This document shows positions 1 through 5,122 of a stretch of DNA of 5,122 bases, piece by piece (the first letter of the stretch is position 1; every line of letters begins with the position of its first letter). The stretch is from positions 4,717-9,838 of the forward strand of contig PLYX01000126.1 in NCBI GenBank assembly GCA_003151895.1. The letters are read 5' to 3'. The stretch is from Solirubrobacterales bacterium. Lineage in GTDB: Bacteria > Actinomycetota > Thermoleophilia > Solirubrobacterales > Solirubrobacteraceae. Position numbers and translations under genes: made by a program. The notes beneath the pieces were generated by a model, which was not told the origin of the DNA, did no database searches, and saw only the letters and a program-made list of their open reading frames with translations.

Positions 1-643
1 CGCTCATCTCGCTGAGCGCGGCCACCGCGGAGGCGCCGGCCGTAGAGAGGCCCCAGGCGGCCGCGAACAGGAGGCTCCCGTGCGAGAGGTCGTCGGAGAA
101 GAGCTTTGTCGCGACGCCGCTCCAGGCGAACCCAAGTCCCGCTCCGACCATCGTCAAGGATGCGGCCGGCCGGCGTACGAGGTTGACGGTGTAGGGGAGC
201 AACGTCAACAGCCCGAGCCCCACCAACACCAGCGTCACGGTGAGGTTGTTCGTGTGCGTGGTCGTGCGCGCCGGAGCGCACAACGCGATGCCCGCCACGC
301 CGAACACGATCGCGCACATCGCGAGGTGCTCGCGCCGGCCCGCCCTCTCGTCGAGCATACGCCGGCCGAAGTAGAGCAGCACGAGCAGACCCACGGCCAT
401 CGTCGGCTGCACGATCACGAGCGACACCAGCAGCAGTGCCACCACCTGTAGCGGCCAGCCGAGCATCGAGAGGCCGGTCCCGGTGAGCCAGCGCGCGCGC
501 CTGATCAGGTTCAGTGCGAGCGCGGGATGCAGGTGCTCGGTGTGGGGAGTGCGCTTGGCGTCCATCGCCTGCAGCGCGACCCCTAGGCTGTAGAACGTCG
601 ACGCGGCGACGGCCGCTGCGATTCCGAGGATGAGCTTCTCCAT
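1..643 (-). CDS. Multi-pass membrane protein, DMT/EamA or NIPA-like transporter family (partial, C-terminus off the window)
   Basis: The minus-strand frame is open from the ATG at 643-641 to the left edge, giving 214 codons without a stop. The triplet just before this ATG is an in-frame TAA, so no earlier start is possible. The visible protein is strongly hydrophobic, with about seven likely membrane segments near residues 3-24, 54-75, 78-93, 108-122, 134-152, 162-180 and 189-210. Short charged loops lie between them (DAKRTPHTEH at 28-37, GRRMLDERAGRRE at 93-105). The segment VQPTMAVGLL (78-87) resembles the conserved helix of drug/metabolite and NIPA-like transporters. This suggests an inner-membrane exporter or carrier; the substrate cannot be told. 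A G-run at -4 to -8 may be the ribosome site. The gene is divergent from the deacetylase, with start codons that appear to overlap. The family assignment is tentative; the reading frame is well supported. Confidence 0.8.
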   Translation of the reverse strand, partial: MEKLILGIAAAVAASTFYSLGVALQAMDAKRTPHTEHLHPALALNLIRRARWLTGTGLSMLGWPLQVVALLLVSLVIVQPTMAVGLLVLLYFGRRMLDERAGRREHLAMCAIVFGVAGIALCAPARTTTHTNNLTVTLVLVGLGLLTLLPYTVNLVRRPAASLTMVGAGLGFAWSGVATKLFSDDLSHGSLLFAAAWGLSTAGASAVAALSEMS

Positions 644-1397
644 TTACCCCCACGATCATCGCAGCCCGGCCAGTCCACTCGCGGGCACGCTCGCGAGTGC
701 GGCGATGGCCGGCTACGTGCTGCCGGCGCTCGCCGGCTCGTGGCCGGTGGGCTTCCCGCGCTCGCCGGCGCCTATCTGGCCCGCGCTGCGCGCTGCGCTC
801 GGAGTCGAGGATCACACTGCCACGGGCGCCGGCTGGGCGCTCACCTTCGACGACGGCCCGCACGCCCAGGGGACGCCCGCCGTGCTCGACGTGCTCGCCG
901 GTCGCGGGGTGCGGGCGACGTTCTTCCTCGTGGGCGAGCAGGTCCTGCGCAATCCTGTGATCCCGGCGGAGATCGTGGCGGCCGGCCACGAGATCGGGTT
1001 GCACTGCCACCGCCACCGCAACCTGCTGCGCCTCGCCCCATGGCAGGTTCGCGAGGATGTGGCGCGCGCGCAGGCGGCGATCGAGGACGCCACAGGGATC
1101 TCGCCCGCGCTGTACCGACCGCCCTACGGGGTGCTCAACGCCACCGCGCTGCGGCTTGCTCGGCGCGCCGGCCGGCGTACGCTGCTGTGGACGCATTGGG
1201 GACGCGACTGGGAGGCACGTGCCACCCCCGAGTCGATTCTCGCGCGCGCGACCGACGGTGTGGGGGAGGGGTCGATCCTGCTGCTCCACGATGCCGACGA
1301 CTACAGCGCCCCGGGCTCGTGGCGGCGAACGGTGCTGGCGCTGCCGCGCGTGCTCGACGTGCTCGCCGAGCACGGCATCGAGGCGGTTATGCCCTGA
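630..1397 (+). CDS. Polysaccharide deacetylase (NodB/CE4 domain), probably membrane-anchored
   Basis: This 255-residue protein has the full NodB-type motif set. TFDDGP lies at 72-77 (D74 the likely catalytic base, D75 a metal ligand). H125 and H129 sit in HCHRH as the metal-binding HxxxH. RPPYG is at 163-167, GRDW at 191-194, and LLLHD at 217-221 with H220 as the likely catalytic acid. The family removes N- or O-acetyl groups from polysaccharides such as peptidoglycan or chitin-like polymers, using a divalent metal. A hydrophobic stretch at about 17-36 looks like a signal anchor, which would place the enzyme outside the membrane. The ATG at 630 has GAGG directly against it, too close for a normal ribosome site, and it overlaps the divergent gene's start. 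The ATG at 705 (residue 26) is the only in-frame alternative but would cut the hydrophobic segment in two. The enzyme class is well supported; substrate and exact start are not. Confidence 0.93.
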   Translation: MSFSIYPHDHRSPASPLAGTLASAAMAGYVLPALAGSWPVGFPRSPAPIWPALRAALGVEDHTATGAGWALTFDDGPHAQGTPAVLDVLAGRGVRATFFLVGEQVLRNPVIPAEIVAAGHEIGLHCHRHRNLLRLAPWQVREDVARAQAAIEDATGISPALYRPPYGVLNATALRLARRAGRRTLLWTHWGRDWEARATPESILARATDGVGEGSILLLHDADDYSAPGSWRRTVLALPRVLDVLAEHGIEAVMP

Positions 1398-1449
1398 GCT
1401 GTCGGTTGCGTTTCACTGTCGGGGTTCACCGCTGGATAACATCGCTTGC

Positions 1450-2235
1450 TTGGCCGGTTCGAGCACATCCGAGCAGTCGACCAAGCGCCCCCGCTGGTGG
1501 GGCGAGCTGCTGGTGATCGTGTGGCTTGCGTGGGTGTACGACATGGTCACGAATCTCGCTCCGCTGCGCGAAAAGATCGCGCTCGTGCACGGCAGCGACA
1601 TTTTGAGCTTCGAGCAGTCGCTGCACGTCGCGCCCGAGCTCTCGCTGAACCGCTGGCTGGCCGGCCATCACACGCTCGCCACCATCCTCTCCAACTACTA
1701 CGACAACGCCCACTTCGTCGTGACGCTGGGGCTGCTCGGGTGGCTGTGGTTGAGGCGCGCCGACATCTACCGGCCGCTTCGCAACTCGCTGGTGGCGATC
1801 AACCTGCTCGGGCTGGTCGTGTTCTGGCGCTATCCGGTGGCTCCGCCGCGGATGCTCGCCTCGGGTGGCTTCACCGATCTGGTGGCCTCCACGCACGCGT
1901 TCGGCTCATGGCACACGGGGAGCCTCGCCACCGAGGCCAACCAGTTCGGGGCGATGCCGTCACTTCACATCGCGTGGGCGGTGTGGTGCACGCTTGCGCT
2001 GTGGCGGCTGTCCCCGCGCGTGTGGGTGCGCGTGCTCGCGTTGCTCTACCCGTGCCTGACGACCTTCGCGGTGCTCGCCACCGGCAACCACTACCTGCTC
2101 GACGTGTTCGCGGGCCTCGCCACGTTCGCCGTGGCGGTGGCGCTCGTCCGGCTCGCGTCCGTATCGCATGTCACAAAGTTGTTACTAAGTCGCAGAACAG
2201 GTAGACTCGCCGCGGCTTCTGAAGACGCGCTCTGA
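1450..2235 (+). CDS. PAP2-superfamily membrane phosphatase/phosphotransferase (PAP2_3, inositolphosphotransferase-like)
   Basis: The frame has no ATG start at a sensible place: the only in-frame ATG upstream lies deep inside the deacetylase gene. TTG at 1450 is the best choice. It follows the deacetylase stop by 52 nt and gives 261 residues with a short basic N-terminus (KRPRWW) before the first helix. GTG at 1513 is the alternative but would remove part of that helix. From the TTG start, RYPVAPPR is at 127-134, PSLH at 170-173, and GNHYLLD at 212-218. The His and Asp of that last motif (H214, D218), with H173, match the catalytic residues of PAP2 enzymes, and the PSLH/NHYLLD form resembles the Aur1/inositolphosphotransferase branch. 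Several membrane helices surround the motifs. The likely role is phosphate removal or head-group transfer on a membrane lipid; the substrate is unknown. The last 20 or so residues are polar and cover the atp promoter candidate. The gene is probably co-transcribed with the deacetylase. Confidence 0.85.
   Translation: MAGSSTSEQSTKRPRWWGELLVIVWLAWVYDMVTNLAPLREKIALVHGSDILSFEQSLHVAPELSLNRWLAGHHTLATILSNYYDNAHFVVTLGLLGWLWLRRADIYRPLRNSLVAINLLGLVVFWRYPVAPPRMLASGGFTDLVASTHAFGSWHTGSLATEANQFGAMPSLHIAWAVWCTLALWRLSPRVWVRVLALLYPCLTTFAVLATGNHYLLDVFAGLATFAVAVALVRLASVSHVTKLLLSRRTGRLAAASEDAL
2179..2207 (+). promoter_or_regulatory. Candidate sigma70-type promoter for the atp operon
   Basis: TTGTTA (2179-2184) and TAGACT (2202-2207) are separated by exactly 17 nt. 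Each box matches 4 of 6 consensus bases. The segment at about 2165-2207 is clearly more AT-rich than the surrounding DNA. It lies inside the last codons of the PAP2 gene, 136 nt before the first operon gene, so transcription would begin near 2214. No transcript data are available; this is a sequence match only. Confidence 0.55.
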
Positions 2236-2342
2236 GGGGAGTCATGGGTCCGCCGCGAAAGGCGAGCGGGCCTACGCGTCTGTAGGGTGGCCTCACACAC
2301 CATGCTCGATCTCGCTACTACCAAACGCTTTGCCGCGGCCAG
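2236..2342 (+). promoter_or_regulatory. 5' leader of the atp operon with hairpin and mini-ORFs
   Basis: This stretch between the PAP2 stop and the first operon gene would be transcribed from the promoter at 2179-2207. It can fold into a hairpin: GGTC-CGCC (2247-2254), loop GCGAAA (2255-2260), GGCG (2261-2264), a 4-nt bulge, then GGCC (2269-2272). A weaker pairing of GGTG (2286-2289) with CACC (2298-2301) would cover the only ribosome-site-like sequence before the ATG at 2302. There is no T-run after the main hairpin, so it is not a typical intrinsic terminator. I do not recognise it as a known riboswitch class. Confidence 0.4.
2244..2285 (+). CDS. Possible leader mini-ORF 1 (13 residues)
   Basis: The ATG at 2244 follows the strong purine run AGGGGAG (2235-2241). 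The frame encodes MGPPRKASGPTRL and stops at TAG 2283-2285. The Pro-Pro pair and basic residues could slow ribosomes, but this is speculation. The main leader hairpin lies inside this ORF, so translating it would open the hairpin. It may equally be a chance ORF. Confidence 0.3.
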   Translation: MGPPRKASGPTRL

Positions 2343-2346
2343 ATGA
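2302..2346 (+). CDS. Possible leader mini-ORF 2 (14 residues), overlapping the AtpI-like gene by ATGA
   Basis: The ATG at 2302 opens a frame encoding MLDLATTKRFAAAR. Its TGA (2344-2346) shares ATGA with the start of the AtpI-like gene at 2343. AGGGTGG (2284-2290) lies 11 nt upstream, a rather long spacing for a ribosome site. The AtpI-like gene has no clear ribosome site of its own, so translational coupling through this ORF is attractive. It could also be a chance ORF in a short gap. Confidence 0.35.
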   Translation: MLDLATTKRFAAAR

Positions 2347-2753
2347 CGTTCCTTCGCTACCTCGACCTGCTCTTGGTCGCGCTCGCCCTGCCCCTCTTTT
2401 TGGCGGCCGGACTGCCGCTGGCCGGCCTGGCTGTCGGCGGCGGCGCATGGGTCGCCCAGCGCGGGTTGCAGGTGTATCTCGACCGTCGCGCGAGCGCGTC
2501 GAAGGACCCGCGCACGGTCGTCGGGTTGCTCGCCGGGTCGATGATCGCGCGTGGCTGGTTCGTCGCCATCGCCGTGTTCCTGGTCGGCTTGAGCGACAAC
2601 GAAGCGGGACTCGCCGCGGCGGTGCTCGTGATCGCGCTGTTCACGGTCTACTTCACCCTGCGCATGATCCTGCGCCCGTTTGGAACAGACGCCGCCGGCC
2701 CGCCGAGCCCCTCGGGTGCGGGATCGCTGCCGACGGGGGGTGAGCCGCGGTGA
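2343..2753 (+). CDS. Small membrane protein in the AtpI position of the ATP synthase operon
   Basis: This 136-residue protein has about four hydrophobic helices (near 6-24, 25-40, 60-82 and 86-110). A basic loop, QVYLDRRASASKDPR (43-57), lies in the middle, and a Pro/Gly-rich polar tail follows residue 113. Its place directly before atpB, its length and its helix pattern fit AtpI, a poorly conserved protein linked to c-ring assembly and sometimes Mg2+ supply. I see no residue motif that proves AtpI membership, so the call rests on context and topology. The ATG at 2343 lacks an evident ribosome site and overlaps a 14-codon upstream ORF by ATGA. The stop overlaps the GTG start of atpB in GTGA (2750-2753), pointing to translational coupling with subunit a. 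It is probably real; its specific role is inferred. Confidence 0.75.
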   Translation: MTFLRYLDLLLVALALPLFLAAGLPLAGLAVGGGAWVAQRGLQVYLDRRASASKDPRTVVGLLAGSMIARGWFVAIAVFLVGLSDNEAGLAAAVLVIALFTVYFTLRMILRPFGTDAAGPPSPSGAGSLPTGGEPR

Positions 2754-3667
2754 GCACTCGCGCCAAGGGGCTGCTCGCGTTCGCGCTGCTGCTTGCCCTG
2801 ATGATCGGCCTGTTCGCGCTCACCGGCTCGCACGGGATGAACACCGAGTACCAGCCCCAGAACGAGTTCAAGCTCGACGACTGGATCTCGATCCACGCCG
2901 GGGGCCTGAACCTGTCCGTCAACAAGGCTGTGCTCTACCTGTTTCTCGCCAGCGGCCTGACCGCGGCGACGATGGTGTACGTGGCGCATCGCATGCAGGA
3001 GCGCCCCAACAAGGTGCAGACCGCCGTGGAGGTCATCTGGGGCGTGATGCGCGACAACATCGCTGGTCCCAACAACATCGATCGCGAGATGGCGCTCAGG
3101 TGGTTCCCGTTCATCGGGGCGCTGTTCCTGTTCATCCTCTACTCGAACATCATCGGCTACCTGCCGCTGCCGGTGAACAGCGAGGAGACGTTCAACGTCT
3201 TCGGCGCCCACATCCCCGCCTTCCAGATCTACGCGGCGACGGCCAACATCTCGGTGACGCTCGTGCTGTCGCTGATGGTGTGGGTGAGCTACCACGCGGT
3301 CGGCATCAGGAGCAAGGGCTTCGTGGGGTACCTGAAAAGCTGGCTGCCGGCCGGAATGGACGACGTGCCGGCACGCGCGTTCATGGTGCCGTTCGTGTTC
3401 GGGATCGAGACGATCTCGCACTTCGTGCGCATCATCTCGCTGTCGGTCAGGCTCTTTGCCAACATGCTCGCCGGGCATCTGCTGATCCTGTTCATGGGTG
3501 GAGGATTGGTTGTTCTCGTCGGAGTTGCGGCCCTTGGACCGCTCACTCTGATCGTGGCGACGCTGTTCTTCATCTTCGAGGTGGTCCTGATAGCGGGACT
3601 CCAGGCGTTCATCTTCGCCACCCTCACAGCCATCTACCTCGGCGGCGCGGTCGCCGAGTCTCACTGA
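2750..3667 (+). CDS. atpB: F1Fo ATP synthase subunit a
   Basis: Subunit a forms the two proton half-channels beside the c-ring in the membrane. The 305-residue product carries the hallmark SLSVRLFANMLAGH at 230-243, with R234 matching the essential E. coli Arg210. LQAFIFATLTAIYL (284-297) includes Q285, equivalent to E. coli Gln252. H243 falls where E. coli has Glu219, and E277 lies within one residue of the E. coli His245 position. This exchanged polar pair is also known from other lineages. RWFPFIGALFLFILYSNIIG (117-136) is another typical segment. The N-terminus is a hydrophobic helix (about 7-25) followed by an external loop. The start is GTG at 2750, overlapping the AtpI-like stop by 4 nt, with the G-run 2735-2740 as a likely ribosome site. 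The protein is complete, with no missing key residue. Confidence 0.98.
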   Translation: MSTRAKGLLAFALLLALMIGLFALTGSHGMNTEYQPQNEFKLDDWISIHAGGLNLSVNKAVLYLFLASGLTAATMVYVAHRMQERPNKVQTAVEVIWGVMRDNIAGPNNIDREMALRWFPFIGALFLFILYSNIIGYLPLPVNSEETFNVFGAHIPAFQIYAATANISVTLVLSLMVWVSYHAVGIRSKGFVGYLKSWLPAGMDDVPARAFMVPFVFGIETISHFVRIISLSVRLFANMLAGHLLILFMGGGLVVLVGVAALGPLTLIVATLFFIFEVVLIAGLQAFIFATLTAIYLGGAVAESH

Positions 3668-3672
3668 TCAAC

Positions 3673-3678
3673 AAGGAG
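3673..3678 (+). promoter_or_regulatory. Strong ribosome binding site for atpE
   Basis: AAGGAG lies 5 nt before the GTG at 3684 and decides that start over the internal ATG at 3723. It is the clearest ribosome site in the window. A strong site suits atpE, because several to many c subunits are needed per enzyme. Confidence 0.85.
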
Positions 3679-3683
3679 CGTCC

Positions 3684-3950
3684 GTGCATTCCGTAATCGC
3701 AGCAGCAACAGGCAGCGCTGAAATGGCCAAGTCGATCAAGGCCATCGCCCTAGGTGTGGGCGCCGGCCTCGGCACGATCGGCCCGGGGGTGGGCGTCGGC
3801 TACATCTTCGGCAAGGTGATCGAGGCGATCACCCGTCAACCCGAGATGCGTGACGAGATCACATCGATTCAATGGCTCGGCTTCGCCCTCACCGAGGCGA
3901 TCGTGTTCTACGCCTTCATCTTCGGTCTGATCGCGTTCTTCCTGGGCTAG
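3684..3950 (+). CDS. atpE: F1Fo ATP synthase subunit c (proton-translocating ring subunit)
   Basis: This 88-residue hairpin protein forms the rotating c-ring. Helix 1 is glycine-rich (G24, G26, G28, G30, then GPGVGVGY at 33-40). The polar loop carries RQP at 51-53, which contacts F1. Helix 2 has the ion-binding E71 in FALTEAIVFY. In sodium-type rings such as Ilyobacter tartaricus, a Gln in GPGVGQGY and a Ser right after the Glu help bind Na+. Here those positions are V38 and A72, so proton coupling is the better reading. The GTG start at 3684 is supported by the AAGGAG site, and translation begins MHSVIAAATG. Starting at the internal ATG (3723) would drop 13 residues. It sits 16 nt after atpB and 2 nt before atpF. 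Confidence 0.98.
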   Translation: MHSVIAAATGSAEMAKSIKAIALGVGAGLGTIGPGVGVGYIFGKVIEAITRQPEMRDEITSIQWLGFALTEAIVFYAFIFGLIAFFLG

Positions 3951-3952
3951 CA

Positions 3953-4507
3953 ATGACTCCGTCAATCCTCGCCGCCTCGAGCGGCGGCAACTTCCTCGTA
4001 TCGCCCAATGTGGGCGTGATGCTGTGGACGCTCGTGGCGTTCGGGATCACGGTCGCGTTTCTCTCGCGGCTGGTGTTCCCGCGCATAAGCGAGGCGCTCG
4101 AAAAGCGCCAGAAAGCGATCGAAGACTCGATCGACAGCGCCCAGCGCACCCGCGAGGAGGCGGAGAAGCTGCTGGCGGAATACCGCGAGCGGTTGCACGA
4201 GGCGCGTGCGCAGTCCGATGAGATCGTTCAGCGTGCGCGTCAGGCGGCAGAGACGCACGAGCGCGAGTCCAAGGAGCACGCGCGCGAGCTGGCGGTCGAC
4301 GCCTCGGCCCGCGCGGCCCGCGACATCGAGGCGGCCACCGCGCGCGCGCTGCAGGAACTGCGCAAGGAGGTCGCCGACCTGACGGTGCTCGCCACCGAGA
4401 AGGTGACGCGCAAGGTGCTCGACAGCTCCGATCAGAAGCGTCTCGTCGAGGAGGCGCTCGGCGAGCTCGACTTCTCCGGCATCTCATCCGGGGCAAGCGA
4501 CAACTAG
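3953..4507 (+). CDS. atpF: F1Fo ATP synthase subunit b
   Basis: Subunit b is the peripheral stalk that holds F1 against the turning rotor. The 184-residue product has a short N-terminus and one membrane helix (about 18-40: NVGVMLWTLVAFGITVAFLS). Next is the typical FPRISEALEKRQKAI (42-56), then a long charged, alanine-rich coiled coil to about 150. It ends with the delta-binding region VADLTVLATEKVTRKVLD (140-157) and QKRLVEEALGELDF (161-174). The frame is open upstream into atpE, but the ATG at 3953, 2 nt after the atpE stop, gives the normal length. It has no strong ribosome site, so translation is probably coupled to atpE. Only one b gene is visible; no b' gene lies in the window. Confidence 0.97.
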   Translation: MTPSILAASSGGNFLVSPNVGVMLWTLVAFGITVAFLSRLVFPRISEALEKRQKAIEDSIDSAQRTREEAEKLLAEYRERLHEARAQSDEIVQRARQAAETHERESKEHARELAVDASARAARDIEAATARALQELRKEVADLTVLATEKVTRKVLDSSDQKRLVEEALGELDFSGISSGASDN

Positions 4508-4511
4508 CTCG

Positions 4512-4559
4512 ATGACCCGTCCCATGCCAGACACCCGTGTTGCGAGCGCGATCCGCTGA
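4512..4559 (+). other. atpF-atpH gap with a 15-codon ORF ending on the atpH start
   Basis: The gap between atpF and atpH is 51 nt, the longest inside the operon here. An ATG at 4512 opens MTRPMPDTRVASAIR and ends with a TGA at 4557-4559 that shares its last base with the atpH ATG (TGATG). No ribosome site precedes it. It may couple translation into atpH or may be chance. I see no terminator or promoter in the gap. Confidence 0.25.
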
Positions 4560-5095
4560 TGGAGCAGCTCGCCCAGGTATATGCCCGTTCGCTGTTCGAG
4601 GTCGCCGGCGAGCAGAACAAGCTCGATCTGCTGCGCGAGCAGCTCGCACAGCTCGCCGACGCGCTGAAGGAGAACCGCGACCTGGAGCTGTTCTTCTTCT
4701 CGCCCTACTTCTCCACCAAGGAGAAGCAGGCGGCGCTCGAGAAGGTGCTCGACGGCGCCGACGAGCGGCTGATCAACTTCTTGGACCTCTTGATCGAGAA
4801 CCACCGCATGCCGGTGATCTTCCGCATCCGCCGCGAGTACGACCGCTTGTGGGAGCAGGAGAAACGGCTCTTGCCGGTCGTTCTCACGAGCGCGGTCGAG
4901 CTCGACGAGCAGACCATCGAGGACCTAGGCGAGCGCATCGGCGAGCGCACCGGGCGCACAGTGACGCTCACGACCCGCGTCGAGCCCGACATCCTCGGCG
5001 GCATCGTCGTCCAGGTGGGCAACTCGATCCTCGACGCCTCTATCCGCAATCGACTCGAGCAACTGCGCACGCAGGTCGCTCAAGGAGCCTCTTAG
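4559..5095 (+). CDS. atpH: F1Fo ATP synthase subunit delta
   Basis: Delta (OSCP-like) sits on top of F1 and binds the C-terminus of subunit b. The 178-residue product matches the usual family length of about 180. The N-terminal helical domain begins with the typical VYARSLFEVA (7-16). FFFSPYFSTKEKQAAL (45-60) and NFLDLLIENHRMPVI (73-87) follow. The C-terminal domain holds the family signature PDILGGIVVQVGNSILDASI (143-162). The ATG at 4559 gives a normal N-terminus, though its ribosome site is weak (purines near 4543-4548). It lies in the same frame as atpF, and the atpF TAG is the only stop between the two genes. This is a stand-alone delta, unlike the b-delta fusion of mycobacteria. It ends 4 nt before the atpA start. 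Confidence 0.97.
   Translation: MEQLAQVYARSLFEVAGEQNKLDLLREQLAQLADALKENRDLELFFFSPYFSTKEKQAALEKVLDGADERLINFLDLLIENHRMPVIFRIRREYDRLWEQEKRLLPVVLTSAVELDEQTIEDLGERIGERTGRTVTLTTRVEPDILGGIVVQVGNSILDASIRNRLEQLRTQVAQGAS
5082..5087 (+). promoter_or_regulatory. Ribosome binding site for atpA
   Basis: AAGGAG lies inside the last codons of atpH, 12 nt before the atpA ATG at 5100. The spacing is somewhat long. A second, closer AGGA at 5094-5097 is too near the start to be the main site. Confidence 0.55.
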
Positions 5096-5099
5096 GAAC

Positions 5100-5122
5100 A
5101 TGCAGATCAATCCAGACGAGAT
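5100..5122 (+). CDS. atpA: F1Fo ATP synthase subunit alpha (first codons only)
   Basis: The ATG at 5100 begins MQINPDE before the window ends. This fits the usual N-terminus of alpha, which continues toward the delta-binding region, and atpA is the gene expected after atpH. Alpha is the non-catalytic nucleotide-binding subunit of the F1 hexamer. Only seven residues are visible, so the call leans on gene order. The start is 4 nt after the atpH stop and has AAGGAG upstream. Confidence 0.85.

Noticed and set aside
165..179. A 15-bp perfect match to 1167-1181 (gccggccggcgtacg), a possible repeat
   Set aside because: Both copies fall inside unrelated coding regions, and the word is a GC palindrome likely to recur by chance; there are only two copies.
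80..451. A 123-residue plus-strand open frame inside the first gene
   Set aside because: The translation is low-complexity (HQHQRHGEV-like) and lies opposite a well-behaved membrane-protein frame on the minus strand.
1412..1441. A promoter before the PAP2 gene (TTTCAC with GATAAC, about 18 nt apart)
   Set aside because: The -35-like box matches consensus at only two bases, so it is not distinguishable from chance.
2247..2272. The leader hairpin as an intrinsic terminator
   Set aside because: No T-run follows it, and the stem is interrupted by a 4-nt bulge.
2648..3664. A 338-residue minus-strand open frame across atpB
   Set aside because: Its translation is rich in His, Arg, Glu and Gln, typical of the antisense of a GC-rich membrane-protein gene, and atpB is certain on the other strand.
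3872..3952. A 27-codon N-terminal extension of atpF overlapping atpE
   Set aside because: The extension is Arg-rich, out of keeping with subunit b, and the ATG at 3953 gives the normal length directly after atpE.

Overview
This is a high-GC, almost fully coding bacterial window. It covers the 5' half of an F-type ATP synthase operon and three upstream genes for membrane or cell-envelope proteins. The GC-rich codon use, the form of the atp proteins and the upstream polysaccharide deacetylase and PAP2 proteins suggest an actinobacterium, possibly of the Thermoleophilia/Solirubrobacterales type. That placement is a judgement from family resemblance and was not tested by a search.

Layout. Positions 1-643 (minus strand) hold the N-terminal part of a multi-pass membrane protein resembling DMT/EamA or NIPA-like transporters; it runs off the left edge. 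Facing away from it are two plus-strand genes. The first is a polysaccharide deacetylase (630-1397) with a complete set of NodB motifs. The second is a PAP2-superfamily membrane phosphatase or phosphotransferase (about 1450-2235) that probably uses a TTG start.

Positions 2179-2342 form a small control region: a good candidate sigma70-type promoter inside the 3' end of the PAP2 gene, then a transcribed leader of roughly 125 nt. The leader contains a hairpin and two very short ORFs. The second of these overlaps the first operon gene by ATGA.

The operon then reads: AtpI-like small membrane protein (2343-2753), atpB subunit a (2750-3667), atpE subunit c (3684-3950), atpF subunit b (3953-4507), atpH delta (4559-5095) and the first codons of atpA alpha (from 5100). 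The order is the canonical B-E-F-H-A. Genes are tightly packed or overlapping, except for a 51-nt gap between atpF and atpH.

Together the operon genes build the membrane Fo motor (a, c-ring, b stator) and the delta connection to F1. The c subunit looks proton-specific: the key glutamate is present and the sodium-site glutamine and serine are absent. I see no mobile element, CRISPR array, tRNA or rRNA. Nothing here is clearly a new system; the least ordinary part is the leader of the atp operon.
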